Assembly: GCA_951799445.1 (NCBI GenBank)
Contig: OX637293.1
Coordinates: 24,986,001 to 25,050,000 of the forward strand
From: Pseudisothecium myosuroides
Lineage: Eukaryota > Streptophyta > Bryopsida > Hypnales > Lembophyllaceae
Length of the DNA stretch: 64,000 nucleotides
Direction of reading: 5' to 3'
Below, piece by piece: positions 12,096 through 24,702 of this stretch. A program made the translations under genes and the position numbers. Every line of letters starts with the position of its first letter. Positions within the stretch are counted from its first letter, which is position 1. A model generated the notes under the pieces. It was given only the letters and a program-made list of their open reading frames with translations. It did not search any database and had not been told where the DNA came from.

Positions 12096-13013
12096 TTAAC
12101 CCATAAAGGACCAAAGTCCCCTCGGGGGACACTTGGGATTTCGGGCAGGCTCGTGGGACCTCAAATTTTAACCTGATTTTTTGAAACTTTTTTTGAAGAT
12201 AGGAAACCACATTAGCTTTTTGAAAATATAATTTTTTTTTCAATCGGTGCCCGAGAGCAAAAGTTATGCCATTCTAAAGCAAAAAAGCAGTTCGTCGGGT
12301 AGGAAAAAAAAAAAAAATGATTTAAAAAATTAAAAAAAATCCTCAAAGATCATGTTTTTTTCTCCATTTGAAGCTTTGATTCATTCAATTTGGACTCAAA
12401 ATGAAAAAGTTATGGACATTCTTGTTTTTCGGGCAATCTAAGCATCTTAAAAAAAACACTTATAGAATTCATTTTTGAATTGAACTTTTCAATTTTTTTC
12501 AGTTTTTGTTTTGGACAAGGTTTAGTTTGTTTGCAAGAACAAACCCACCATTGGGATTATGGTGTTTTAATTCCACCTAAGAGCTATTAACGATTTTGTG
12601 TTTCGTTCAATTTTGGACCTACTTCTACTTAACAATTTTTTTATATGTGAAAATCAAGTTTTGATATGCTGAATTTTTTCCCCCGACTCTCAACTCAAAT
12701 GTTCAACATAAAAAATTTTAACTTTTTGGTGTATAGTGCAAAAAAAATCCACAAATGGCCGTCAAAGTCATCTAAAATTGCAGGAAACAGTTCCAAAAAA
12801 TTTCTTTTTCCAACTTTGAATGCTAATATCTTCCAATCGGAACAGTCAAATTTCTTGAAATTTTTACCACATGATCTGAGACAAGTAAAGTTCAAGATCC
12901 TACGGTTAGATTGTAAAAAAAAAGTTTTTTCTGGTTTAGGGAGTGATTGCAGCAGAAATGGCAGTTTTTAGTGGTTTTGGAGCCTAAAAATGGCTTGGTC
13001 CTCAAGGGGTTAA
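12096..13013 (+). mobile_element. TTAA-flanked non-coding transposable element, copy B
   Basis: This is the best-preserved copy, 918 bp from TTAA to TTAA. Left end TTAACCCATAAAGGACCAAAG; right end GGTCCTCAAGGGGTTAA. The inverted termini read TTAACCC..NNAGGACCAA. Inside are CAATCGGTGCCCGAGAGCAA, GGGCAATCTAAGCATCTT and AAATGGCAGTTTTTAGTGG near the right end. The reading frame of about 100 codons inside is not conserved in other copies. Confidence 0.85.
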
Positions 13014-15692
13014 TCTACTTGACCTTCATTTCATCCCAAGAACATATAGGTTTGATTTGACTTCATTCAACCAATGGATCTTGTGAAGGGCAACTGCTAC
13101 TTGTTTGCAACTTTGATTGTTTCAGAGATGACCACTTACAACAATGTCCAATCCATTTGGAGGTCCAAATTGTTTGCACAACTTCTTGAAAATAGGCTTG
13201 TAGGGTGCACTGAAGTAACACAAAACCAAATTCATTTGGTCCTAGGCAAAGGCAAGATTGACAAAAGTGAACTAAACGGAGCAAAAGTTTGGTACCCAAA
13301 GCGTTGAAAGCATGTACACACGTGAAAGTTCGCCCTACATAGAGTTCCGCACAAGCAATGATGAACATTAGAGGATTTTTAAGGCCTTTGGAAGACCGCG
13401 AGTTCCCGAACTGTGGAAACTTTGCCACATCAACAGTCTAATGTGGTCAAGAGATTGCCACGTTAGACAATAATATTTGATTAACTTTGAAAAAAAAAAA
13501 TGAATTTTTTGAATTTTTTGTAAAATTTTATTAAAAAATGAATGTTATTATTATTTTTTAATATTTAAAATTTTGATAGTATACCACTAGTTCACAGTAA
13601 GGGGAACAAGCCTAAAATGGTCTCTTCATGCCCTCAAAAATCCTCCAATGCATTGTTTGAATGTATAAGCATTATGTATAGGGCAATCACTGATGAAGGT
13701 GGAAGGAGTTCTAAAATAAGCAAGCCGACAAGGAGGGCAAAGCCTAATGAAGAATGCCTACTTATTTTCAAAATTCTCAACAATGAGGAGATCGACCGAC
13801 TTAAACACCCATATAGAAATAAATGAAATATGTGATCGATGAATGAAAAATCCGAAATTGCCGATTATGCAAATTTCACGCGCTAGGAGGGGATTATAGG
13901 AAATAATCCTCCCACAAAATGAATGGGGTTTACATCCCTTCTTAATTCTACCTGAGTCTGCTTGGCCTACAGGGTTAGACAATGCTGTTGCAGGCTTCGT
14001 TGGATTCTCTATTTGCAATAAATTCCCTTTTCATTTGTTCAAAAAATAAAATAAAAATAAAAATATGAAAGTGTTTTTTAATTCAAACTATATCCACTTA
14101 TCCAGTTATGAAACTTAATTCATACCCACTTTACAATATTTCCATAAAGTTATATAATAAATTTATCTCGTACACTAAAAGAGTTGCCTTGGTGTAGCAT
14201 GTATTCAAAATGGTTAGAAATTCAAGCATCTCAATCCAAAATCACAAACCTACAATGTCCTTCTGAATTATTCTATAAAGGCCTTGGATCCTTACGATGG
14301 GCACTTGTAAATTTTTCCTAATCTCTGAGATGAATGAGTATATTAATTGGTATCATAGTAAAGCTTAGAACTTCCATGCAATATTCATACAAGTGTGCGA
14401 ATATGCGCAAACTTGTACAGAAGATCTCACAAAAATTGATGGATGAAAAAACATCCTGATTTGAGGTCGGAACTACCAATTCTATTTATTGTCCAAAAAA
14501 TGGATGTTGACGTCTTTACAGGTTAATAAATCACATTTGTAGTAGTTTAATATTGTACTAAAAATTAAAAGGAGAAACTTGTCTTAAAATTTGTTTCATC
14601 CCTTTCTTTCTCAAGACCTCTTTTTCTACACAAAATAGTGAAATAAGGTTGTCCCATACTAATTTCTTGACATTTGACACTACATAAATATTTACAGTTA
14701 CTGTATAAGAATGCTCTACTTTTGAATTAGGTATTGTTGTATTTGGGACTCATGAACCTCCATGTATACAAATGGAAATATCTGTAGAAGTATTTGTTGA
14801 CTTTGATGGCTTGTAAAGTAACTTTCTTGGAGTAAGGCAACCTAATTGTTGAGACAACGTAATTTCACTATTTTTTATAGTTTAATTTTGAAATATGACA
14901 CTCACTTACTCGAATTTTAAAAATTAAGGAATGTTGCAAGTATGTAGACATTGTATTCTACAACATACGAGAACAGAGCCCGTTGCAATATAACCACAAT
15001 GCAACTTGACAGGAGTGCGATGAAAAAACGGGATGAAATAATAGAAAAGTAGGATGAAAACGTGACCGTTTTTGTGACATCCGGTCGTGACAGGGGTCGT
15101 GACCATCTGTACTTAATATAATAGATTAACTATAAAAGCAGTAGGCGGATTTTCTACCAATTCTTTAGAGTTGGAATTGGAAATTGGAAATTTAAGTAGG
15201 ACACCTTTTGTCCTCCAAGGACTTGAGAGGTTAAATGTACAAGTCACTTCTAAGAGTTATATTTGTAAAAGTCATTAGTCCTTCATATTCTGGTATATAG
15301 ATGCTACGCAAAGTATTCAATAGGTATTTGTACTGATGTATATATGAAAGTAAGAGATTTTTTTTTTGGGGGGGGCACCAAATTTGTTCATTGAACAAAC
15401 AAATGGTCCAAACAAATATGGATTTTTAGTAATAATCTTTGGGGATGCAAAAATTTACTGACTAATAATTTGTAGTATAACATTATTAAGGTTACACCAC
15501 CCAAATTATAACTTGTTTGTAAAACTGTTAATCTAGATTGTTACTTAAAATGTACAATTGCTATACATGATTGAGAGCCTAGGGTCTCTTTTAGATACAC
15601 TTATTTTCAACACTTTCAAAATTTAGAGTTTGAATATAACATTCTTAACCATCATTGTCTTGACCTCTTTTTAAAAAAATGATCTTTTTTTA
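13014..15692. other. Intergenic DNA; possible retroposon tail near 13.85-14.07 kb
   Basis: No gene recognised. Short frames (13074-13307, 13617-13826) resemble nothing I know. At about 13840-14070 a less AT-rich segment ends in TTTTCATTTGTTCAAAAAAT followed by a run of AAATAAAA units. That looks like the 3' end of a non-LTR retroposon on the + strand, but no target-site duplication was found. Confidence 0.4.
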
Positions 15693-15931
15693 GATTCCTT
15701 AGGAACAATCTTTGGTATACATCCTAAATTCTTATAGTTCCTACGAGGGAAAAAATAGATTTGGGGCATACTCCTATAGTCTTAATATTTGTTGTGATTT
15801 TTTGAATTTTTTTTAAAAATAGAAAAATACATTAGCTATCTAAAAACATTATTATTATTTCAATCAGTGTCCAAAAGTAATGGCACAGTAAGTCCAAATT
15901 TTAGTTTAGCTTGTTGAACCTTCTTATACAT

Positions 15932-16019
<88 letters not shown>

Positions 16020-16707
16020 CTGTGTGTGTGTATGAATAATTTCACATAGATTGTAGTTTTATCTAAATGAAAAGATTTGATTCATTCCATATGGATTTGT
16101 TGTGTGAATTTTGTGGACAATCTTGTTTCTTGGGCAATCAAAGCATCTTGTAGAAAAAAATAGATTATAGGATTCATTTATGAACTCAATTTTTAGAATT
16201 CTTAAAAAAATTCACAAGGTTAAGATATTTTGCTAGAACAATCTCATTGTTGATATAATTAGTGTATTTCACTTTAATATTAGAGCTATTAACGGTTCAA
16301 TTTTCCCCTCAATCTTGAATCTACTTCTACTTAATACATTCCTAATACAATGTGAAAATAAAGTTTTTTATTTTTTATTTTTTTCCTAGACCCTTAATTC
16401 AATTCTTCAAGACAAAAAAAAATTTAATTCAAAATCAATAGTGCAAACATTTTAAGTTAAGAAGATTCAAAGACAAAAAATCTAGTTGGGAAAGGTTCAA
16501 AAATAATTATTTTCTTTACTTTAAATGAAAATATCTTACAATCTATGTGGTCAAAGTTTCTTAAATTTCTTCCACACTTCCTCACACTAGTCAAGTAGAA
16601 GATCCTATGGTTAGATATGCAAAAAAAAAAAAATTTGCTCTTTGCAATTTTATGGCAATTTTTAGTGGTTTTTAATGTAAAAAGGACCTTAGAACATTAC
16701 GAGTTAA
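15693..16707 (+). mobile_element. Degraded TTAA-flanked element, copy C
   Basis: Collinear with copy B over its length: ACATTAGCTAT near the left, CAATCAGTGTCCAAAAG, TTGGGCAATCAAAGCATCTTG, AGAGCTATTAACGGTTCAATTTT, and GGCAATTTTTAGTGGTTTT before the right end GAGTTAA. Both ends are decayed, so the left boundary is approximate. A long TA/TG microsatellite expanded inside it. Confidence 0.65.
15938..16031. repeat. (TA)n(TG)n compound microsatellite
   Basis: About 65 nt of alternating TA is followed directly by about 26 nt of TG repeats with one interruption. It sits inside decayed element C. The short frame of alternating Tyr and Ile read from it is meaningless. Confidence 0.97.
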
Positions 16708-17100
16708 ATGAAGTACTTTAATGTGTTGCCACAACAATTTACAATTTGGGGGCACAATCCACATGCCTTAGACAATAAAAAACCACCCTTCCCCACTTAA
16801 GGTTAAATATGTTATAATTCATCCAGAGTCTAAAAAATGTATCTAAGAATTTATAGAGTTTCCTTTCCACTACCAACAAAAACTTTCACAACTCAATAAT
16901 AGAAACCATGCTCAAAACTTTATTTGGATGCATTTAGGTGTTGTTCCCTTAGTTAGTTTTGAGAAAGACCCTTTTGAATGGCTAATATACCAATCTTGCA
17001 AAATCAAATACATAAAATCAAGTTTAAGAAACTCAAAATGGAGATGAGAAGCAGATGTGAAGGAACAACAAATAACAAGTGAAGTTGGATCCCTTTTCTC
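16708..17100 (+). repeat. Local duplication, left copy (pairs with 18355-18800)
   Basis: Shared text includes GTTGTTNCCTTAGT, CTTTCCACTAC..ACAA, ACTTTCACAA.TCAATAATAG, GGCAGATGTGAAGGAACAA and CTCAA.GTGC.TGCATTT. The left copy was later split by a retroelement at 17116, while the right copy keeps the uninterrupted site. Confidence 0.8.
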
Positions 17101-17115
17101 AAGGTGCTTGCATTT

Positions 17116-17566
17116 TTTTTTATTTTTCTTGAAACACATGAACAATTTCCATTGATAGAAGAAACAATACATAAAAACCAAAGGAAGAAGTCCCCAGCGG
17201 GCTGATTATATTTTTAGCTTCTCTAGAATTTTCTTTTTTTTTTCTACGCGGAATGCAGAACAAAAAACCTAACCAACAGAAAATGAAAGAGGGCCAAGAA
17301 CATCACACATGCGGAACCATAAGCCTTCTCATGCATAACCATAAGCCTTCTCATGCATAACCATAAGCCTTCTCATGCGGAACCATAAGCCTTCTCGGGC
17401 ACCAGGTTCCAACTTATCTGCTGGTTAACCCGGACTCCAAAAAATGGGGTCTATAACTACACACTATCAAAGCGTCTAAGAAAAAACCCAGCCTTATCCG
17501 GATAGAGAGCACACAAATTTGATGTGCGTGACCATGCAACTCAAGCATAATCAACAAATGCTTCCC
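17116..17566 (-). mobile_element. Non-LTR-type retroelement insertion (0.45 kb) with target-site duplication
   Basis: The insert is bounded by a 15-bp direct repeat, AAGGTGCTTGCATTT, at 17101-17115 and 17567-17581. Its left side is T-rich, so on the - strand it ends in a poly(A)-like tail preceded by TTGTTCATGTGTTTCAAG. It has no coding capacity that I recognise. It is a SINE or a 5'-truncated LINE. The paralogous empty site at about 18765-18790 reads CTCAAAGTGCCTGCATTTC, uninterrupted. Confidence 0.85.
17310..17400 (+). repeat. 22-bp minisatellite inside the retroelement
   Basis: Four consecutive copies of ATAAGCCTTCTCATGC followed by a six-base linker (ATAACC or GGAACC type). The last copy is altered to CTTCTCGGGC. 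Confidence 0.9.
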
Positions 17567-18099
17567 AAGGTGCTTGCATTTGAATTACCAAATTAAAGTC
17601 AATCGAGGCCACCTTCTTCACTCATTCGGATGCAATTCATTAGCAAGGCCTCCAATGCAGTGAAACCTCCCTTATTGCATAAGAACAGTGGAAGAATTTT
17701 TTAGCTATATGCACATAAAGAAGCTTAAGTGCCCAAATCCAATTAAGTAAACATGCTCATGAAGTACATAAAATCGTATTTGATTGGTTCAAATTGGTTG
17801 TTCAACTAAAAAAATTAGTGATGTATGACACAATCACCTCCATTAATGCTTTGTGTAGTAGATTTTATGTACATAAGGAGTATGCAAATAAAAAACTGCA
17901 ATTAGTTATGCAAGTAGAGAATTTGCATTATGAGAGGTTTCACTGTAGTAGCAACAATGAGAATGAGTGATCTTTGGTGGAGTGATGTAGTACTTTACAT
18001 CTAAGAAAATAGATGAAATGTGCAAAATGTGGATGGAACATTACTAGGGAAAGGGGTGCTTTTAGTGCAAATTTAAGTAAGAAAATCCATACTGGAAGA

Positions 18100-18310
18100 T
18101 CTTGTGCTTTTAATAATTATGGATGAATTCTATTATCACTAAAACTTTAGAGCAAGTATTTGTATATGAATTATGATATGACGAGATGGATAATGTAGTC
18201 TTTACCAAGTAAGTGTACAATTTTAAATAATAAATGATAGCCACCTTTTGTTGTTGCAAATAACTTTGGTTGACTACTGAAATTTGATTTTGTTGAGGAA
18301 TAGTTTTAGA
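18100..18310 (+). repeat. Orphan third copy of the LRR-Roc-COR 3' flank
   Basis: GAATTATGATATGACGAGATGG, then TGTAGTCTTTACCAAGTAAG and TTTTGTTGAGGAATAGTTTT match the 3' flanks near 11.3 and 36.2 kb. No Roc-COR exon lies upstream. It is a relic of a third duplication unit or a separate fragment duplication. Confidence 0.7.
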
Positions 18311-18354
18311 TTTAAAAAAATGATTGAGTGGTTATTTTTGGAAAGACGGCCGTG

Positions 18355-18800
18355 GAACTTTAGAAGTTAAATGAAATACTTGAATGTATTGACACAACAA
18401 TGTGCAAGTTGGGGGTGCAACCCACATGCCATTGATGGCAAAGGGAATCCCCCTCCCCTACTTAAGATGAAGTATGTTATGATTTATACGGAGTAAAAAA
18501 ACTATATTCTAATAAATTCTAGAATTCCCTTTCCACTACAAACAAGATTCAACAAAAACTTTCACAATTCAATAATAGGAACCCATGCTGAAAACCTTAT
18601 TTGGATACATTTAGGTGTTGTTACCTTAGTCACTTTGAGAATGGTCCTTTAAATGCTAACATACCAATCATGCAAAATTAAGCATATAAATAAAGTATAA
18701 GAAATGTGAAAATGGAAATGAGAGGCAGATGTGAAGGAACAATGAAGGAAGATGGATCCACATTCTCAAAGTGCCTGCATTTCAATTACCAGAGGTTGAT
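18355..18800 (+). repeat. Local duplication, right copy (empty retroelement site)
   Basis: Pairs with 16708-17600. It lacks the 0.45-kb retroelement and carries a single version of its target sequence, so it records the pre-insertion state. Confidence 0.8.
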
Positions 18801-19846
18801 AAAAAGATTGCACCGGGGGGTTCAAAACTCACGGTCCCTTTGAGGACTGAAATGTCTTGTAATGGTATTTGATGGTCAAGATCGGCATTCCTTATCAAAT
18901 AATTAATTGAAGTTGACAAATGTGATTCGGCATACGCCTTCGTTTTTTTACTAAACAATTTATTTGGAAAGTGATATTCCACAAATTCTGACATGTGTTT
19001 TCATAAATATGTTTTTCTAATTCTGACTACAGAGTATGATAAAATTAGACTGGTCAAATTCTATATGTTTGTAATGGAAAGCGAAAATGGATTAATTTTG
19101 AACTATATGTTTATCTCTCTTTCAAGACACTTGGTTTCAATTTTGTCAAATTGGCAATTGATTGTACAACTTTCATTGGCACTTTTCAAGACTTGTGGTT
19201 TGATACACTAGTTCTACTTTAGTTTTTAGAACACTGTCTAAGTAGATGAATATTGTACTTGGCTATCATATCAGCAGATTTTTTTCTTTTTAACTCTAAA
19301 TTTCTAAAAAGAATTCCTTTTTCAAACCAACGAATGGAAAATGGAAAAAAATACAGACTTTGAAGGGATATTTCTATTTTTAGCACGTACTAAATTTAAT
19401 TCTCCAAATTTGATTAAATAATTGACATGAAATGCTATTCTTGATAGCTAGATTTACTAGTGAAATATTTGGCACTAGAATTCACTTCAATTTCTCAAAA
19501 ATGACAATATTCCAATGCACAAACAAATGCACCATTTGGATATGAAAATAATGCGATGCAAAAGCCATGTAATCTCTCACCTAGTCTTGTAGTCAATTCT
19601 TGAAAGATGAAATTAACCCCGGAGCGCTCAACCATCCATTAAGTGGGAGATGAATATTGTAGAAAGCTAACTTCATCCAATTCATTTTCAATGAAGAAGC
19701 TTCAAGAAACAAAATGCAATCTATCCATAGAAAGTAGAAAGGATATTCTACATGAATGAAAGACATAGATATGATAAAGGAGTTTCAACTATTTGTTAAA
19801 TAATTTCAAAAGTAATCTTACCATCTTTAAATCAAGCACTAGAAGC
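18801..19846. other. Intergenic DNA without a recognised gene
   Basis: AT-rich. The two 70-codon frames here resemble no known protein and no element ends were seen. Confidence 0.5.
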
Positions 19847-20749
19847 TTAACCCCTAGAGGACCAAGGCCTTTTTTCAGCCAAAAACACTCAAAATTGCCA
19901 TTTCTATAGCAAAAAGCAAAAAAATTGAAAATTGTTTTCTTTTCTTCACATCTAGCCATAGAATATTACATCTAACTAGTGTGAGAATGGGTGGAAAAAA
20001 TATCAGAATTTTTGACCACACAGATTGCAAGATATCTGCATTTAAAGTGGAAAAAATAAGTTTTTCATCACATTGCGGGACTAGATTTTTTTATTTTTAA
20101 CATTTTTAACTTAAATTTTTTGCACTAGAGAGTTTTGAGCTTTAAATCTTTATTGTAAAAAATTGAGTTGAGATTCTAGGAAAAAAAATTCAAAAAAACT
20201 TAATTTTCATTCTTAAAAAAATGGTTAAGTAGAAGTAGGTACAAAATATAAGGAAAATCTAAAATATTAATATCTTTTAGATGGAATTAAAATTCACTAA
20301 TTCCAATGGCGAGATTGTTCTAGCAAGCACACCTACACACTAAACCATGTCGAACCTTTTTTTTCAAGAAGATGAATCCTATAAGTTATTTTTTTCAAGA
20401 AGATGCTTTTATTGCTCGAAAAACAAGATTGTCCATAAATTTCTCATGACAAATCCAAATGAAATGAATCAAAGCTTTCTAGATAGATATAAATATAATC
20501 TATGAGAAATTATTAAATTAAATTCAAATTTTTGCAAATTTTTCTTGTTGCCTCCTCTCCCCTGTTTTGAGCTTATTTGGCAATAACTTTTGTTCCCGAG
20601 CACCAATTGAAAGAAAATTATATTTCCACAAAGCTAATCAGATTTTTTATCTTCAAAAAAAGTTTCAAAAAATTAAGAAAAAATTTCAACCTGTAGGTAC
20701 TTGTCCGAAATCCTATTTGCCTCCCGAAAGGATAATGGTCCTTAGGTAA
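19847..20749 (-). mobile_element. TTAA-flanked non-coding transposable element, copy D
   Basis: Left end TTAACCCCTAGAGGACCAAGG is the clearest form of the terminal motif. The right end GGTCCTTAGGTAAT is slightly decayed. It has the same orientation as copy A. Landmarks are AAAATTGCCATTTCTATAGC, AAGAAGATGCTTTTATTGC, AATAACTTTTGTTCCCGAGC and TTCCACAAAGCTAATC. About 900 bp. Confidence 0.82.
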
Positions 20750-22174
20750 TAAAAGATTGCTTCTAGGTGAAATTCTTTGTTCAAATAACTTCTCACTCAT
20801 CCCAACTAAAAACTAATAGAAATATAGAAAAGCATCCTTCATTTGTAACAAATTGGTTGAAGGTATAATTTCATATATTTTTGCAAAACAATATATATAA
20901 ACAAAGTTTGCATAAGTTCTAAAAATGAAAGGATTAGCACATTAAAAGAGTCAAATAACTAGCACGTACCTATTGTCTAAGATCTTAGAGAAGTATCTCC
21001 ATGTTATGGGTCACAAGTCATCCCTATTAGGTATATACACCCATAACCAACATTTTCCAAAATATGAGACCTACATTTGAACCAAAAACAACACAAAAAA
21101 CTAAAGATTGATTACACACAATCCACACAATCAAAACATCAGAGTCTATGAGACCCTAATATTGGTATTTGGTACATTTAGAGTCAAGACTTTGAAAATT
21201 CATAATTTATTCATACAATGTCCAAACAATGCATGGTAAACTATGTCAAAATCTTCTTCATGTTGCCGATAAGATCTTAAAATATTAAATTATCTTTTAA
21301 TGATGTAAGTGTGCTTAGTTGTCAATTATGGGTGCACATATTTCAAGGTAGCTGACCTATTTCTAATCACCCCTCCATTTTGGCAGAGCAGACTACTCTA
21401 TTTCCATGCAGGTAGAGATGAATAGCCATCAATTGTGGCCCATTATGATTGGCTACAAGACTCTAAATATTGCAACCAGCCTTTGGTCAAAAATAGGAAG
21501 ACCTATATGACCACTATGCATCAAATTGAATCTTCAATCAAAAAATTTATGGCAATTATGTGTTGGAGAAAAAGAACTCTAAAAAATTCTAGAATCCTTC
21601 TAAACTTTATTTTTGTATACGGGAAAATTTCCCCACTTAAGAAACCCGCACTACAAATACGCTTAATTGCTTAAGTAGTTAGAAATGGGTTGGCTACCTT
21701 GGAAGTTGTCCTATGGTGGCTCAATCCAACTGATTTCTTCTATAGATATAGTCCCCGGCCTTTTGTAGTGTCCATTGTCTTCCCGAGCTATTTTATTAAG
21801 GTAGAATTACTTATACCCAACCGGGATCTCATATCCAACTTGTAGCGTGCAGCTATTTTCAACCAAGGCTTGAACATATTTCCAATCAAAGCTTGGAATG
21901 TTTTTTTTTCTACTTTTCAAGGTTGAGACTAATAAAGTGATGACACATGTCTCAAAGGAGTGAGCAAGAAAGTAGGAAATAGTAAGCGGTGAAGTAATTC
22001 TTGAATGATTGGAATTAAAAGACTCTGGACATTGGCTACGGCCTTAGATTACTTTTTGGCTCCCAAAAAACATAGTAATTTCAATTTTTTTTAAAACTAA
22101 TTCTTGCAGTCCCCATATTTCTTATCTTTCTAAAGAAGAAAATATGCATTTCCTGATTTGGAATGAGAAGACAA
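20750..22174. other. Intergenic DNA with a relic of the gene flank near 21.2 kb
   Basis: No gene recognised. About 21170-21290 is related to 1545-1725 upstream of copy 1. Short frames around 21435-21674 resemble no known protein. Confidence 0.45.
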
Positions 22175-22762
22175 CTTTTTATATACTTATGGGGTAATAG
22201 GAGGTAGAACAAACAATGTGGGATATGTAAATTAGATTTGTATTTTCTCAACCGCTCATAGTTTAGTCAAACTAATTAAAGCAGGAATTATATTTGAAAT
22301 AGAATTCTAGACCTCATTTAGGCATAATAGAAATTTTTTTTTCTTAAATTTGAACTAAAAAAATTGGGAAATTCAATTAAGTTTTATTTCCAAAAATGCG
22401 TCTGGGATTTTGATCCTCTAGTCAAAAGTTATGGACAAATTTGAGAGAGGGTTTGGAAGGGAATTTTTTTTTTACATTTTCAAACATCCTCTCTAAAATT
22501 TGCCTATAACTTTTGATTGGAGGATCAAAACTCAAACGGATTTTTAAAGATGAAATTTATCTCAAATTAATAACTTTTCTTAGTTTAAATTCTTTTGAAA
22601 ACAATTATTATACTATGCCTAAATGGGGTCTAAAATTCTATGTCAATCAAAATTCTTGCTTTTGACTTAACTATGAGCTAGTGGTTGAGAAACTACAAAT
22701 TCTAATTTATATATCCCACATGGGTTGTTCTACCTCCTACCATCCCATGTGTATATAAAAAG
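22175..22762. repeat. 588-bp near-palindrome (long inverted repeat)
   Basis: Two arms of roughly 280 nt meet around 22470. Left-arm landmarks are AGGAGGTAGAACAA, TCTCAACC..CTCATAG, TTTAGGCATA and TTTTGATCCTC. Their complements appear in reverse order in the right arm: GAGGATCAAAA, TATGCCTAAATGGGG, CTATGAGCTAGTGGTTGAGA and TTGTTCTACCTCCTA. Similarity by eye is around 80%. A transcript would fold into one long hairpin. It may be a fold-back transposon or a source of small RNAs. No coding frame is present. Confidence 0.85.
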
Positions 22763-24702
22763 CTTTTATTTTAACTTGAAAATTGAAAATAAGTTATTGA
22801 TGGCCACATGGTAAATTGCCTTGGTATGTTATTCAATGGATTCTAACATAGGATTCTTGGCAAATTGGTTTTGTTGACAATTATTTGTTGATTTGGATAT
22901 TCAGTCTTTGAATTAGCAAAAAAATTGGAGCATACCATAAATGTACAGTCACTATCCCGGTGCTATAGCTTACATTAATTATGTGTAGATGAATTTGGTG
23001 GATGAAGACTTTGGAGAGGAAAAGCTAGTCTCTTTGAATGCTACTAAATGTTATGAATTGGTAGCACCTGCCAAACTATTGCTGATAGATTTTGAAGTCA
23101 TCCATCATCCCATTTGGGGGCACTTTGTTTCTTTGGGGTTAATCACACCAAATTTCAATTATCCAAATATATATATAAAGGTACACATGTAATATATAAA
23201 AGGCTATGACAAATTCCTATCAGATGACAAATGACAATTCAAAGAACAATTGCAATTTGGATAGGTGATGATCAAGTAAAAAAGAATGGATGTTTTAAAA
23301 ATTTGACACAAGGTGAAGACATTCACCTCTTTTATAAATATGTAAAAAAATTCCAATCAGATGTATGAATCAATATTTATACTACTTGCAAAAATCCTCG
23401 CACTTCAAGCAACTTTGGCATCTTTTGCTAAATTCTTCATCTACCTCTTCAATTTGCAAGTAATTAACATGATATGTAATTAACATGATATAATATGCAA
23501 CTGAATTAAAACTACTTTTGGTGCAAAATTTTCATTCAAAAAAGAGTCAAAACTTTATTAACCATATTAGGCAAGCATTTTAAAAACAAACATTTTTGTC
23601 TAACTACAAATACTTTTATCTTGAAATTTATGATGTCAAAATTCTTGAAATTTTTCTACACATTTCAAATGTTTGTCTCTAAGTTTTCACCACTTGGATT
23701 TCAAACCCAAAATGACTAGTGTATTGCTAATTTACTTGACCTCTTCATATTGCAAGGTGATTTAGAGCACGGTAGACCCCATACTTGCTTTGAAATTTTG
23801 CTTGGATGTACCTAATAAGATGTAGTACTTGATGATATAGAGTCTCAATTTTGTGTAGAGCAATAATTATATTCTAGGAGGGCTCAAAGGCTATTGACCC
23901 CGTTTATAGGATTAAAAATAAGTTTATTTCCTCACTTCAAACACTTGTTGTAATAATCTTTCAATCCATGTGGTCAAACGAGCTGAAGTTTTCCACAAAT
24001 TGTCATATTAATCTATTGCAATTTTGTATGGTTGGAGTTCAAAAGAATAGTTTTTTTTTCAAAATTTACCAATACCCTAAAACTCATAATATCAAATTGA
24101 CTTAAGGTCATCACATGTGGTGTTTGAAAATGCCTGAAAAAAACATCTGAAAGTATTAAAAAAAATTATTTTAAATATTTTAAATATTTATTTTAATTAC
24201 TTGGCTTATCATTTTACATACCGATATATTTAATCTTCATTACAAAACTGTAGCAATTGTAAATACTTGAAATTGAAACTTTTGATAGAATTTAAAAGCC
24301 AAAGTGAACTTCATAAAGATGTTCAAGCCATTAAAGACGTTTAAACCTTTTTAAAAAATGGATGAATGCAAAGTAACATGTTTCAAGCACACAAAGTTTT
24401 TTATTTTTCATCCATCTTATTGTTTGTGAATTCTTATATTAGTTTTCAAACATTTATATGGTGTAGGTTTTTTGAATTTTTTTTCACTTATATTCTATGT
24501 TTCAAGGAATATGGGTATGTTTGACCTCAAAGAATAAATTTTTATAATTCTAAAATGACCCATGAGAAATGACTCATAATATTGAGTACAATAATTTATT
24601 TATTTTTAAATACCATGATTAGAACTTAACATTCAAACTTAAATGAAAATGATTTTGGTAAAAACCACAAGTTCAATTTATAATCAATTCTAAAAGGAAA
24701 TT
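22763..24702. other. Intergenic DNA without a recognised gene
   Basis: AT-rich. A reversed fragment of the short element H (text around CATGATTAGAACTTA.CATT) is visible near 24610-24645. Nothing coding was recognised. Confidence 0.45.

Noticed and set aside
12666..12971. 101-codon open frame inside element B
   Set aside because: Not conserved in copies A, C, D or E and has no similarity to transposases.
15860..16045. Open frame of alternating Tyr and Ile
   Set aside because: It is simply the (TA)n microsatellite translated.
17310..17400. Possible CRISPR-like array
   Set aside because: The unit is a simple 22-bp tandem repeat without variable spacers, inside a plant retroelement.
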